From Taklimakanibacter deserti (GTDB taxonomy: Bacteria > Pseudomonadota > Alphaproteobacteria > Rhizobiales > Aestuariivirgaceae): DNA of 64,000 nt. Shown piece by piece: positions 1-9,505 of the stretch (its first letter is position 1; each line of letters opens with the position of its first letter). The stretch is from assembly GCA_003574785.1 (NCBI GenBank), contig QORU01000006.1, forward strand, positions 62,001 through 126,000, in the 5' to 3' direction. The notes under the pieces were generated by a model. The model was not told the DNA's origin, did not search any database, and saw nothing but the letters and a program-made list of their open reading frames with translations. Both the position numbers and the translations under genes were made by a program.

Positions 1-555
1 TCGCTGCCCGTCATCGATGTCGATGCCGAAACCTTCCGCAAGCGCGAGCTCGCACCCTTCCGCCAGTTCACCGATGCGAAGACCAGGCTGTTCATGACCG
101 CGCATATCGTCGTGCCGGCGATCGATCCGGGGACGCCCGCGACCATGTCGCGCGTCATCCTCAACGACATCTTGCGGGGAGAGCTCGGCTTCAAGGGCGT
201 GATCGTCACCGACGATCTCGGCATGCGCGCCATCTCGGACAAGCTCAAGGAGCCGGAGACGACGGTGAAGATCGTCAATGCCGGCGCCGATCTCCTGTGC
301 ATGTGCGCCTATTGGGCCGACACCTCGCTCATCGTCGAGATGATCGGCCACATGACGCAAGGCCTGAAGGAGGGCGCGATCAAGGAAGCCGATCTCAGGC
401 AATCCTTCGACCGCATCTCAGGCCTGCTCGCGGATGTCCCCCAGCACCCCGTCGAAAGGCTGGCGGAGGAGACCTATGAGCGGCATGCCGCTCTCGCCCC
501 CTTGCGGCCGCGCACGCCGCCTGCCGCCAGTGCCGGTGGCGCCGCCAAGGCGTGA
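1..555 (+). CDS. Glycoside hydrolase family 3 protein, C-terminal part (beta-N-acetylhexosaminidase-like)
   Basis: The reading frame is open from the first base, so the start lies outside the window and only the last 184 residues are present. The segment KGVIVTDDLGM (coded near 193-225) matches the GH3 block that holds the catalytic aspartate, the first D of TDDLGM. Just before it are MTAHIVVPAIDP and an RGELGF turn, also usual for NagZ-like enzymes. Known family role: removal of terminal beta-linked N-acetylglucosamine, for example from muropeptides during cell-wall recycling. The tail ends in a Pro/Ala-rich stretch without recognisable fold. The true substrate cannot be decided from this part; a beta-glucosidase-type GH3 is the main alternative. 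Confidence 0.8.
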   Translation, partial: SLPVIDVDAETFRKRELAPFRQFTDAKTRLFMTAHIVVPAIDPGTPATMSRVILNDILRGELGFKGVIVTDDLGMRAISDKLKEPETTVKIVNAGADLLCMCAYWADTSLIVEMIGHMTQGLKEGAIKEADLRQSFDRISGLLADVPQHPVERLAEETYERHAALAPLRPRTPPAASAGGAAKA

Positions 556-713
556 CATTGGCCTCCGGTGCAATCTTCCTTGGCCTGGACGGCAAAGGCT
601 CCGCTTCCTGCCAGCGGCCCTGAAATAACCCGGTTTTTCCGCCGTATTTGAGTTGACGCGGCCGGTCTCGCGCAGATTGGTCCGCATCGTCCCCCGCGCG
701 GCAAGGCTAGCCC

Positions 714-3332
714 ATGAACCTGCTCGAACGCGACCGTGACCTCGATGTCCTCGCCGCCGCTCTTGCCGAGACGGTCGCCGGGCACGGACGCCTCGCTTTG
801 ATCGGCGGCGAGGCCGGCATCGGCAAGACCTCCTTCATCGACCACTTCCTCTCGAGCTGCGGCAAGTCGCACCGCACGCTCATCGGCCAGTGCGATTCGC
901 TTTTCACGCCCTCGCCGCTTGGCCCGCTTTACGACATCGCGCGCCAGACCGGCGGCAGGCTGCTGGCGCAGCTCGAAGGCGACGCGCCGAGGCCGGCTTT
1001 GTTCTCGACCATGCTCGACACGTTGCGCGATCCGGCGCAGCCGACGGTGCTGGTCATCGAGGATATCCACTGGGCGGATGAGGCGACGCTCGATCTCCTC
1101 AAATATCTGGGCCGCCGTATCGCGCAGACACGCGCTCTTCTCGTCTTGAGCTATCGCGATGACGAAGTCGAAGGCCATCCGCCCTTGCGCATTCTGCTGG
1201 GCGACCTCGCGACCTCGCCATCGGCCATCCGCATCGATCTGCGGCGGCTCTCGATCGCCGCGGTGCGTCACCTCAGCGAAGGCAAGCCTCTCGATCCGGA
1301 GGCGCTGCACCGGCAGACCTCGGGCAATCCCTTCTTCCTTGCCGAGATCCTTGCCCATTTGGGCTCCGGCATCCCCAAGACGGTCAGCGACTGCGTCATG
1401 GCACGCGCCGCAACGCTCAAGCCCGCCGCGCGCAATGTCCTCGAAACCATCGCCGTCCTCGGCAGCCGCATCGACCATGGAGTGCTGGAAAAGGTCGTCA
1501 CCGCCGTGGCCGACAGTGTCGCCGACTTGCGCAAAGCGGGGCTCATCACCGCGAATGGCGAGGCGATCGCCTTCCGTCACGAGCTGGTGCGCGACGCCAT
1601 CCTGGCGGATCTCGATCAGGCGCGATCGCGGGAGCTCAACCGCCTGGCGCTCCGGGGCTTGCAGGCTTCAGGGAATCGGGGCGATCTGGCGCAATTGGCG
1701 CAACTCGCCGAAGGGGCCGGCGATCACGCGGCCGTGCTCGATTATGGACCGGCCGCGGCGCGCGCCGCGGCGGCCGTCGGCGCCCATCGTGCGGCCGCCG
1801 CGCATTATCGGCGCACGCTTGTCTTCGCCCATGACCGCCCGCCCGCCGAACGGGCAGCGCTCTTCGAGGCCTATGCCGAGCAAAGCGCCATCATCGACGA
1901 TTTGGCCGCGGCGATCGAAGCCTATCGCGAAGCGGTAGCCCTCTGGCGCCAGGCCGGCGATCGCCGGCAAGAGGGGGCGAGCCTGTCGCGACTTGCCTGG
2001 CCGCTGGTGCGCAGCGGCCAGAACGCCGCCGCCGAAGACGCAAGCCGCCAGGCCATCGACGTCTTGGAAACATTGCCGTCGACGCGCGAGCTTGCCGGCG
2101 CCTATCGCATGCAGGCGCATTTGCGCATGCTCGATCGCGACAAGGCGGCGGCGGTGCGCTGGGGCCGGAAGGCCATCGCGCTCGCCGGCGATCTTGGCGA
2201 TGACGCCATCGTCGCCGCCGCCGAGATGGTCGTCGGCGCCGCCCTGCATGTGAGTGGGGATGACCATGGGCTGGCGCATTTCGATCGCTGCCTGGCCCTG
2301 GCGCGCGCCGGCGGAATGCATGAGCTCGTAGGCCTCGCCTACCTCAATCTGGGCTCGTCCTATGGCGAGCGCTATCAATTGGCCGAGGCCGAGGCGGTGC
2401 TGACCGAAGGCATCGCCTATGCCGAGGACTGCGATCTCGATCACTCCAATAATTACATGTCGGCCTGGCTCGCCCTGACGAACCTCTATCAGGGCCGCTG
2501 GAGCGAGGCGGGCGATCATGCGACCGCCGTCATCAACTGCCCGAATTTCTCGCTGGTCAGCCAGATCATGGCGCTGGCGGCCTTGGGCCGCCTGCGCGTC
2601 AGGCGTGGCGATCCGGGCGCCAACCGGCTTCTCGATGAAGCTCTCGACTTCGCCTTGCGCACCAATACGCTCCAACGCCTGGCGCCCGTCCGCGCCGCGC
2701 GTGCCGAATGTGCCTGGTTCGAGGGTGATCTTGCGCGTGTCGCCCGCGAGGCCGAGGCCGGCCATGCGCTGGCGCTGCGCCACCGCCATGCCTGGCATGT
2801 CGGGGAATTTTCTTTCTGGCTCGCACGCGCCGGCGCGAAGGTGACAGTGCCCAAATACTGCGCCGCACCCTTCGCTTTGCAGATCGCCGGCAATTGGCGC
2901 GCTGCCGCGGAAGCCTGGCGAGAGCTGGGATGTCCCTATGAGGAAGCCAGGGCACTCGCCGACGGCAATGAGCCGGCGCAATTGCGGGCGCTCGAGATCT
3001 TCGATCGGCTGGGCGCAGCACCGGCGGCGATCATGCTGCGCCAGCGCATGCGCGAAAGCGGCAGCCGGAGCATACCGCGCGGGCCCCGCGCCGCCACGCT
3101 GCGCAATCCGCACGGTCTCACGCCCCGCGAGATGAGCATATTGAGCTGCCTGGCCAATGGCTTGAGCAACGGCCAGATCGGCGCGCAGCTTCATATCTCG
3201 CCCAAGACCGTCGATCATCACGTGTCGTCCATCTTGGCGAAGCTTGCCGTCAAATCGCGCGGCGAAGCAGCCGCCCTCGCCATGGCGCAAGGCCTCATCG
3301 CGCAAAATAGGGAGATGGTCGCCGCAAAATAG
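714..3332 (+). CDS. LAL-type transcriptional regulator: AAA ATPase with LuxR-type HTH
   Basis: A protein of 872 residues. An N-terminal P-loop ATPase domain has Walker A GGEAGIGKTS at residues 31-40 and a Walker B-like VLVIEDIHWAD near residue 115. A long helical, TPR-like middle follows (about 340-780). A C-terminal LuxR HTH begins at GLTPREMSILSCLANGLSN and continues with SPKTVDHHVSSILAKL. This is the layout of large ATP-binding LuxR (LAL/MalT-like) regulators, in which ATP and an inducer control DNA binding. The gene stands alone, 158 bases after the GH3 gene. No target can be read from context. The start fits the family, since the N-terminus LLERDRDLDVL is the usual beginning. Confidence 0.9.
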   Translation: MNLLERDRDLDVLAAALAETVAGHGRLALIGGEAGIGKTSFIDHFLSSCGKSHRTLIGQCDSLFTPSPLGPLYDIARQTGGRLLAQLEGDAPRPALFSTMLDTLRDPAQPTVLVIEDIHWADEATLDLLKYLGRRIAQTRALLVLSYRDDEVEGHPPLRILLGDLATSPSAIRIDLRRLSIAAVRHLSEGKPLDPEALHRQTSGNPFFLAEILAHLGSGIPKTVSDCVMARAATLKPAARNVLETIAVLGSRIDHGVLEKVVTAVADSVADLRKAGLITANGEAIAFRHELVRDAILADLDQARSRELNRLALRGLQASGNRGDLAQLAQLAEGAGDHAAVLDYGPAAARAAAAVGAHRAAAAHYRRTLVFAHDRPPAERAALFEAYAEQSAIIDDLAAAIEAYREAVALWRQAGDRRQEGASLSRLAWPLVRSGQNAAAEDASRQAIDVLETLPSTRELAGAYRMQAHLRMLDRDKAAAVRWGRKAIALAGDLGDDAIVAAAEMVVGAALHVSGDDHGLAHFDRCLALARAGGMHELVGLAYLNLGSSYGERYQLAEAEAVLTEGIAYAEDCDLDHSNNYMSAWLALTNLYQGRWSEAGDHATAVINCPNFSLVSQIMALAALGRLRVRRGDPGANRLLDEALDFALRTNTLQRLAPVRAARAECAWFEGDLARVAREAEAGHALALRHRHAWHVGEFSFWLARAGAKVTVPKYCAAPFALQIAGNWRAAAEAWRELGCPYEEARALADGNEPAQLRALEIFDRLGAAPAAIMLRQRMRESGSRSIPRGPRAATLRNPHGLTPREMSILSCLANGLSNGQIGAQLHISPKTVDHHVSSILAKLAVKSRGEAAALAMAQGLIAQNREMVAAK

Positions 3333-3402
3333 GGAGGCTTCCCGATGTGCGTCCCGGGGCGCGGTTCTAGACTCGCCTCGTTCAACTTCGACGGAGGCAC
3401 TC

Positions 3403-3675
3403 ATGCCGCGCTATGTCATCGAGAGAACCTTTCCCGACGGGCTTGCCATCCCGGTCAACGACAAGGGTGCGGAAATCGCCCTCAAGGTCGTCAGCCGCAA
3501 TGGCGAGGAAGGCGTCACCTGGATCCATTCCTACGTGACCCAGGACAAGCGGAAGACCTTCTGCGTCTATGACGGGCCGACGCCCGAAGCCATCCGCAAG
3601 GTGGCGGAGCGCAACGGCCTGCCGGTCGACCGCATCAGCGAGGTCCGCGTGCTCGACCCTTATTTCTTTCTGTGA
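3403..3675 (+). CDS. DUF4242-type small protein
   Basis: A 90-residue cytoplasmic protein starting MPRYVIERTF, with VTWIHSYVTQDKRKTFCVYDGPTPEAI in the middle. This matches the DUF4242 (SCO4226-like) family, whose members form a ferredoxin-like fold and may bind nickel. The ATG at 3403 has a clear Shine-Dalgarno (ggagg at 3393-3397). A longer in-frame extension to 3244 would overlap the regulator gene and is not needed. Function unknown; it is compact and soluble, with no signal peptide. Confidence 0.8.
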   Translation: MPRYVIERTFPDGLAIPVNDKGAEIALKVVSRNGEEGVTWIHSYVTQDKRKTFCVYDGPTPEAIRKVAERNGLPVDRISEVRVLDPYFFL

Positions 3676-3746
3676 CGGATCTCTGCGATCCTCCTTCCGG
3701 CGACGGTTGCCGGGAAGGGGAAAGAGACGCCCCAGCCATCGCCAAT

Positions 3747-3962
3747 ATGCCCTCAATCTGGCGATGGCTGCGGGCGCTCTCGAGTGCTTGTCTGAGACCG
3801 GCTTTGCGCCGCAAGAGAAGGCATCGCACGCTCCGCCTTCACCGCCTGAATGGCTACATGCTCAAGGACATAGGTCTCACCCGCATGGAGTATGAAAATC
3901 CGGAACTCGAAAGGCTGCGTTCCGTGATGCTGGCTTTCCGGAACGACGAGGAGGACGACTGA
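3747..3962 (+). CDS. DUF1127 domain protein
   Basis: A small basic protein. The segment RTLRLHRLNGYMLKDIGLTRMEYENPE matches DUF1127, a short alphaproteobacterial domain; some members bind RNA or affect phosphate and carbon homeostasis. I place the start at ATG 3747 (71 residues) because it leaves the usual short amphipathic N-terminus. A GTG at 3672, overlapping the preceding stop, would add 25 non-conserved residues. Neither start has a convincing ribosome binding site, so the choice is open. Confidence 0.7.
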   Translation: MPSIWRWLRALSSACLRPALRRKRRHRTLRLHRLNGYMLKDIGLTRMEYENPELERLRSVMLAFRNDEEDD

Positions 3963-4146
3963 CGGAAGGCGGCACCGGGATCGCCAATCTTTTGTAGCAT
4001 TTCCACTTCGCTGCAGCCCGCAACGGACTTCCGTCAAGGCTATGGACGTGACATTCCGCCCATATACGGTCAGAGTCCCGGAATAGTGATCGATTCCGTG
4101 CCGTAGTTTTGGGTAAACGGGGCGGTGAAGCGGAGCTGTTTCTGTC

Positions 4147-5625
4147 GTGACGACCCCGGCATCCCATACCCCGGTCAGGCTGCGCGGGCTGGCCGTAGCC
4201 TATGGCCTTGCCTGCCATGTGCTCTTCATCACCGGCGTGGGGGCGATGATCGCCGCCATGTATTTCGGCATGAGCCAGTCGCTGGGGCGCGTGCCCGCGC
4301 CTTGGAGCTTCGTTGCCAATGCGCTCCTGCTGATCCAGTTCCCGCTCGCCCACACTTTCCTGCTCTCGGCGAAGGGCCTGTCATGGCTCGGCCACCTGGC
4401 GCCACGGCGGATCGGCTCTCGTCTCACGACAACGACCTATGCCACGATCGCCTCGATCCAGGTCCTCCTGCTCTTCACTTTTTGGTCGCCGAGCGGCGTC
4501 ATCTGGTGGCGTGCCGAGGGCGCGGTCCTCATCGTGCTGTCATGCCTCTATGCCGTGGCTTGGCTGCTGCTGTTGAAGGCCATTGTGGATGCGGGTTTCG
4601 CCTTGCAGACCGGCCTTCTCGGCTGGTGGGCCGTGGCGCGCAATCGGGCGCCACGCTTTCCGCCCATGCCGAAGACCGGTCTCTTTCGCCTCATCCGCCA
4701 GCCGATCTATGTCGCCTTCGCCTTGACCTTGTGGACGGTGCCGACCTGGACTCCCGATCAGCTTGCCTTGTCCCTGACGCTGACCGCCTATTGCCTGATC
4801 GGACCTTTGTTCAAGGAGGCGCGCTTCGCCAAGCGCTTCGGCGCCGAGTTCCGCGCCTATCAGGCGCATGTGCCTTATTGGCTCCCCTGGCCACGACCCG
4901 GAGTTTCACGTCCCGTGCCGCGCAATGATCTGTCGATCTACGACACCTATGCCGATGACTGGTGGAGCGGGCGGGTTCGCTGGCTGCGAGCGCTTCACAA
5001 CATGGTCCCGGCCCGGCTCGCCGGTTTCGATCCCATCGTCGGCGACTGGACCGGCAAGCGGGTGCTCGATCTCGGCTGCGGCGGCGGCTTCATGGCGGAG
5101 GCGCTGGCCCGGCGCGGCGCGCTCGTCTCCGGCATCGATCCGTCGCCCGGCGCCATCGACATCGCCTGGAAGCATGCCGAAACGAGCGGACTGGCCATCG
5201 CCTACGCCGTCGGAACGGGCGAAAGCTTGAATCTCGCGGATCGCTCCTTCGACATCGTCCTGTGCGTGGATGTGCTCGAACATGTCGAGGATCTCGACCG
5301 CGTCATCGCCGAGATCGGTCGCGTCCTCAAGCCGGGCGGCCTCTTCCTCTTCGACACGATCAACCGCAACGGGCTCGCCACGCTGGTGATGATCACTTTC
5401 GGGGAAAATATCCTGAAACTGCTGCCGCCTGGAACGCATGACCCGGCCCGCTTCATCACGCCCGACGAGCTTCACCGCAAGCTGACGGCGGCCGGCTTTA
5501 CCGTCGGCCGCTTCGCGGGCTTCGGCCCCCGTCGCGTCAACTGGCGCCTCGATCCGGTCTTCGGCCGCCTGCCGACGCTCGCCGTCCAATATATGGGGGA
5601 CGCACGCCTGGGCGGAAAAATTTAA
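4147..5625 (+). CDS. Fusion of MddA/ICMT-like membrane methyltransferase and UbiG-like SAM methyltransferase
   Basis: A 492-residue protein with a GTG start. Residues 1-255 hold several hydrophobic helices and end in the isoprenylcysteine-methyltransferase-like block: TGLFRLIRQPIY, then EARFAKRFGAEFRAYQAHVPYWLP. That block is typical of MddA (methanethiol S-methyltransferase). Residues 257-492 are a complete class I methyltransferase with the SAM motif VLDLGCGGG at 306-314. They resemble UbiG, the ubiquinone O-methyltransferase, as in YDTYADDWWS and VLCVDVLEHVEDLDRVI. There is no stop or frame change between the halves. The combined function is not known to me. Possibilities are methylation of a small thiol plus a membrane-bound substrate, or a membrane-tethered UbiG paralogue. 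Confidence 0.8.
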   Translation: MTTPASHTPVRLRGLAVAYGLACHVLFITGVGAMIAAMYFGMSQSLGRVPAPWSFVANALLLIQFPLAHTFLLSAKGLSWLGHLAPRRIGSRLTTTTYATIASIQVLLLFTFWSPSGVIWWRAEGAVLIVLSCLYAVAWLLLLKAIVDAGFALQTGLLGWWAVARNRAPRFPPMPKTGLFRLIRQPIYVAFALTLWTVPTWTPDQLALSLTLTAYCLIGPLFKEARFAKRFGAEFRAYQAHVPYWLPWPRPGVSRPVPRNDLSIYDTYADDWWSGRVRWLRALHNMVPARLAGFDPIVGDWTGKRVLDLGCGGGFMAEALARRGALVSGIDPSPGAIDIAWKHAETSGLAIAYAVGTGESLNLADRSFDIVLCVDVLEHVEDLDRVIAEIGRVLKPGGLFLFDTINRNGLATLVMITFGENILKLLPPGTHDPARFITPDELHRKLTAAGFTVGRFAGFGPRRVNWRLDPVFGRLPTLAVQYMGDARLGGKI

Positions 5626-5652
5626 TCCCACAAGACCGTTGAATCTGTCTTA

Positions 5653-5682
5653 TTCCTTGTTGTACGATTGTTCAACAAGGAA
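5653..5682. promoter_or_regulatory. Palindromic operator upstream of the CocE-type hydrolase gene
   Basis: Perfect 10-bp arms TTCCTTGTTG and CAACAAGGAA enclose a 10-bp spacer. The right arm contains the ribosome binding site and ends five bases before the ATG at 5688. The same arms and spacing recur at 17225-17254. The size and symmetry fit a TetR-family dimer site, and the likely binder is the BetI-like regulator at 12862-13491. The binder is inferred and the palindrome is seen directly. Confidence 0.85.
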
Positions 5683-5687
5683 ACGTC

Positions 5688-7700
5688 ATGACGGTCGTGC
5701 GCAGCGCATTTCCCTTCGCGGTGGAGGTCGTCGATCCCTTCTGGATCGGCCTCAAGGACGGTACGCGCATTGCCGCGACCTTGTGGCGGCCGAAGACCGC
5801 AGCCCCAGTGCCGGTGGTCGTCGAGATGATCCCCTATCGCCGCCGCGACGGCACGGTGTTCCGCGACCTCGAAATGCATCCTTACCTGGCGGGCTCCGGC
5901 ATCGCCTGCTGCCGCGTCGACATAAGGGGATCGGGCGATTCGGACGGCATCCTCGCCGATGAATATCTGCCGCGCGAGCAGGAGGACGCTTGCGAGATCA
6001 TCGCCGCCCTTGCCGTCGAGCCCTGGTCGAACGGCAATGTCGGCATGACCGGTATTTCCTGGGGCGGCTTCAACTCCCTCCAGGTCGCGGCGCTTGGGCC
6101 CCCTGCTCTGAAGGCGATCATCACTCTGTGCTCGACCGACGACCGCTATGCCGACGACGTGCATTACATGGGCGGCGCCCTCCTCACCGAGAACGAGATG
6201 TGGTCGAACTTCATGCTGGTGAAGAACGCCATGCCGCCCGATCCGCAGATCGTGGGCGATGCCTGGCGCGCCATGTGGGAGAAGCGCCTCGAGGCCAATC
6301 ATTCCTGGTCGGAGCATTGGCTGAAGCATCAGCGCCGCGACGCCTATTGGAAGCAGGGCTCGGTCTCGGAGGATTTGACCAAGATTCGCTGCGCCGTTCT
6401 GGCCGTGTGCGGCTGGGAGGACAGCTATTCCAATTCCGTGCCGCGCCTGCTCGAGGGCCTCGTAGCACCCAAGATGGCGATCATGGGCCCGTGGACGCAC
6501 GCCTTCCCCTGCCGCGGCGATCCGGGCCCGCAGATCGGCTATCTGCAAGAGGCCTTGCGCTGGTGGAAATACTGGCTCGCCGGCGAAGCGACCGGGATCA
6601 TGGACGAGCCGCAATACCGCATCTATGCGATCGGCGAGGAGCGTCCGCGGCCTTGGTACAAGAGCCATGCCGGGCATTGGATCGCGGAAGACGCCTGGCC
6701 GAGCCCGCGCATCGACTGGCAGACGCGCTATCTCAACGCCCGGGCGCTGGCGCCGGCACCCGAGACGGGAGCGACGCTCGCGGTGCGCTCGCCCGCCACC
6801 GCCGGCACCGATTGCGGCCGCTGGGGCGGCTATGGCGGCACCTCGCCCGATCTCGCCATCGATCAGCGCCGCGAGGACGGCCAGGCCTTGTGCTTCGACA
6901 CCGAGCCCTTGGCCGAGGACACGACGCTTCTCGGCGCGCCCGAGATCACACTCGAGCTCATGGTCGATGCGCCGAAGGTCAATCTCGCTGTGCGCCTGTG
7001 CGATGTCTATCCGGACGGCACGTCGGCGCTGATGACCTATGGCGTGCTCAATCTCACCCATCGCGACAGCCATGAATTTCCGGAAAACTGTCCGGTCGGC
7101 ACACCCTTCACCGTCACGCTCCGGCTCAATGACTTCGCCCGCCTCGTTCCCAAAGGCCACCGTATCAGGCTCAGCCTCGCCACCCAGCATTGGTTCATCT
7201 TGTGGCCGCAGCCGACGCTCGCCACTGCGACCATTGCGAGCGGCAAGTCGACCATCAGGCTGCCGTTGCGCCGGCCGAGCAACAAGGACAGTCATGTGAT
7301 CTTCGAGACGGCCGAAATCTCAACCCCGGCCGCCGCGACCCAACTCTCAGCCGGCAGCTCGACCAAGACGGTCGAGGACGACATCGCCACGGGTTTACGC
7401 ACCATCAGGCTCAAGACCGACCATGGCACCCACAGGATCGACGATCGCGCGATCGTCACCTCGTCCTGGAACGCCGACACCTTCATCATCCATCCCGACG
7501 ATCCCCTGACCGCGAAGCTCGTCACCGAATATGCCTGGGCGGTCAAGAGCGGGCCCTCCGACATGGAAGCGAAGAGCCGCACCGAGCTCACCGCCGATGC
7601 CGAGAATTTCTATCTGACCTGGCAGATCGAGTCCCGCGAACAGGGCCGCATCGTGCACAGCAAGGGCGCGACCCGCGCCATCAAGCGCGATTTCTGTTGA
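5688..7700 (+). CDS. CocE/NonD-family alpha/beta hydrolase
   Basis: A 670-residue cytoplasmic hydrolase. The nucleophile motif GISWGG places the serine at residue 124. The probable acid is Asp245 in GWEDSY and the base His271 in GPWTHAF. A C-terminal jelly-roll region follows, as in cocaine esterase and Xaa-Pro dipeptidyl-peptidases. The family cleaves esters or amides such as acyl esters and N-terminal dipeptides. It is the first gene after the operator, and the next gene (an ABC permease) begins 16 bases later. The product is therefore expected to act inside the cell on what that ABC system imports. Substrate unknown. Confidence 0.9.
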   Translation: MTVVRSAFPFAVEVVDPFWIGLKDGTRIAATLWRPKTAAPVPVVVEMIPYRRRDGTVFRDLEMHPYLAGSGIACCRVDIRGSGDSDGILADEYLPREQEDACEIIAALAVEPWSNGNVGMTGISWGGFNSLQVAALGPPALKAIITLCSTDDRYADDVHYMGGALLTENEMWSNFMLVKNAMPPDPQIVGDAWRAMWEKRLEANHSWSEHWLKHQRRDAYWKQGSVSEDLTKIRCAVLAVCGWEDSYSNSVPRLLEGLVAPKMAIMGPWTHAFPCRGDPGPQIGYLQEALRWWKYWLAGEATGIMDEPQYRIYAIGEERPRPWYKSHAGHWIAEDAWPSPRIDWQTRYLNARALAPAPETGATLAVRSPATAGTDCGRWGGYGGTSPDLAIDQRREDGQALCFDTEPLAEDTTLLGAPEITLELMVDAPKVNLAVRLCDVYPDGTSALMTYGVLNLTHRDSHEFPENCPVGTPFTVTLRLNDFARLVPKGHRIRLSLATQHWFILWPQPTLATATIASGKSTIRLPLRRPSNKDSHVIFETAEISTPAAATQLSAGSSTKTVEDDIATGLRTIRLKTDHGTHRIDDRAIVTSSWNADTFIIHPDDPLTAKLVTEYAWAVKSGPSDMEAKSRTELTADAENFYLTWQIESREQGRIVHSKGATRAIKRDFC

Positions 7701-7716
7701 AGGACCGGAACCGGCC

Positions 7717-8670
7717 ATGCTCGCTTACACGATCAAACGCATCGGCCTCGGTCTCCTGATCCTGATCGGTGTGATGTTCGCCATGTATGCGGCGGTCTTC
7801 ATCGTGCCGGGCAATCCCGCACGGGCAGCACTTGGCCCCCGCGCGACACAGGAGATGATCGACAGGCTCACCCGCGAGATGGGTCTCGACCAGCCCTATC
7901 TGGTCCAGGTCTACAATTTCTTCGTCAATGTGCTGTCAGGCAATCTCGGGCTCGACGTCATCTCCAACCGTCCCGTCGCGACGGAGATCTGGGAAGTGCT
8001 GCCCAACACGCTGATCCTCTGCGTCGTTGGCCTCGGCTGGGCCACACTGCTCGCGATACCGCTCGGCTGCCTCGCGGTACTGAAGCGCGGCACCTGGATC
8101 GACCGCGCCACGAGCCTCTTGTCGGTCAGCGTCATCTCGCTCCCCTATTATGTGATCGCCATCTATGCGCTGCTAATCTTTGCGGTCGGGCTCAATTGGC
8201 TGCCGGCCATTGGCGATGGCGAGCCGGGCGATATCGGCAGCCAGATCCGGGCGCTCATCTTGCCTGCTTTCGCCATCGGCTTCACCTGGGTCGGCTATCT
8301 CGCCCGCCTCGTCCGCGCCTCGATGCTCGACGTCATGGGCGAGCCGCATATCCGCACGGCCCGTGCCTTCGGCGTGCCGGAATGGAAGATCGTCACCAAA
8401 TACGGCCTGCGCATCGCGCTCATCCCCACTTTGTCGCTGCTTGCCGTCAGCCTCGGCGGGCTCATCTCCTCGGCCGTCTTCGTCGAGGTCATCTTCTCGC
8501 GGCCCGGCATCGGCAAGCTCGTCACCGCCGCCGTGAATCTGCGCAACTATCCGGTGGTCATGGGCGCTGTCCTGGTCATGACCGCCATTTATGTCGCACT
8601 CACCATCGCCGTCGATCTCCTGATCGCGCGGCTCGATCCGAGGATCAGAGATGCCTTCCGGGGTGCATGA
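7717..8670 (+). CDS. Peptide-type ABC transporter permease (DppB/OppB-like)
   Basis: A 317-residue inner-membrane protein beginning LAYTIKRIGLGLLILIGVMF. It has the DppB-type early loop (FIVPGNPARAALG) and the permease contact loop EPHIRTARAFGVPEWKIVTKYGLRIALIP that docks with the ATPase. It overlaps the next permease gene by 20 bases. With the following four genes it forms a complete importer of the peptide/nickel/opine class. The substrate is unidentified, and context suggests a methylated amine ester or peptide. Confidence 0.92.
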   Translation: MLAYTIKRIGLGLLILIGVMFAMYAAVFIVPGNPARAALGPRATQEMIDRLTREMGLDQPYLVQVYNFFVNVLSGNLGLDVISNRPVATEIWEVLPNTLILCVVGLGWATLLAIPLGCLAVLKRGTWIDRATSLLSVSVISLPYYVIAIYALLIFAVGLNWLPAIGDGEPGDIGSQIRALILPAFAIGFTWVGYLARLVRASMLDVMGEPHIRTARAFGVPEWKIVTKYGLRIALIPTLSLLAVSLGGLISSAVFVEVIFSRPGIGKLVTAAVNLRNYPVVMGAVLVMTAIYVALTIAVDLLIARLDPRIRDAFRGA

Positions 8671-9505
8671 GATCCTGAAGCGCGTGATGCGCGATCCGCT
8701 GGGCCTTTTGGGCCTCATCCTCGTCATCATCGTGATCGGGGCAGCGCTCTTCGCCGATGTGATTTCGCCTTACGATCCGGCCAAGATCGATGTGCTCAAC
8801 AAGCTGCAGGACCCATCGGCGGCGCATTGGCTCGGCACCGACCAGCTCGGCCGCGATACGTTGTCGCGCATCATCTATGGCGCTCGCGTCGCCATGGGCA
8901 TCGCCGTCTTCTCCATCGGCATCGGCGCCTTCATCGGCCTGATCCTCGGCATGCTGGCGGGCTATGGACCGCGCTGGCTCGACAGCCTTCTCATCTTCTT
9001 CTTCGATTCCTTGAGCGCCATCCCGCTCATTCTCTTCGCCTTGACCGTCATCGTCATCCTGGGGCCCGGCACCGGAACGCTGATCTTCGTCATCGCCGTC
9101 ATTTCCGTTCCGATCTATGGCCGGCTGGTACGCGCCCAGACGCTGGCCTTGCGGCGCAGCGAATTCATCCTGGCCGAGCAGTCCATGGGCGCCGGCACGG
9201 CGCGCATCATCGGCATTCATCTCTTGCCCAATGTGCTGGGGCCGCTGGTGATCCTGGTCAGCATGGATATCCCGACGGTCGTCGCTCTCGAGGCGGCATT
9301 GAGCTATCTGGGCCTCGGCGTCCGGCCGCCGACGCCGAGCTGGGGCACCATCCTCAATGACGGCTACACGTCGCTCCGCGCCAATCCGTCTTTGGTGATC
9401 GCCGCCGGCATCCCGCTCGTCATCGCGACATTGGGTTTCACCTTCCTGGGCGAATCTCTGCGCGATGCGCTCGATCCCAAGCTCAAGCACAGGCAATCGC
9501 CATGA
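8651..9505 (+). CDS. Peptide-type ABC transporter permease (DppC/OppC-like)
   Basis: A 284-residue second permease subunit. The periplasmic segment HWLGTDQLGRDTLSRIIYGAR and the cytoplasmic loop AQTLALRRSEFILAEQSMGA are diagnostic of DppC-type proteins. The start ATG lies within the end of the DppB-like gene and the stop overlaps the ATPase start by four bases. This indicates translational coupling through the operon. It pairs with the preceding permease to form the channel. Confidence 0.92.
   Translation: MPSGVHEILKRVMRDPLGLLGLILVIIVIGAALFADVISPYDPAKIDVLNKLQDPSAAHWLGTDQLGRDTLSRIIYGARVAMGIAVFSIGIGAFIGLILGMLAGYGPRWLDSLLIFFFDSLSAIPLILFALTVIVILGPGTGTLIFVIAVISVPIYGRLVRAQTLALRRSEFILAEQSMGAGTARIIGIHLLPNVLGPLVILVSMDIPTVVALEAALSYLGLGVRPPTPSWGTILNDGYTSLRANPSLVIAAGIPLVIATLGFTFLGESLRDALDPKLKHRQSP

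Noticed and set aside
1668..3404. 578-residue leftward ORF opposite the LAL regulator
   Set aside because: It lies antisense to a gene with clear Walker and HTH motifs; the translation is Arg/Gly/Ala-rich with no family features. It is a GC-driven shadow.
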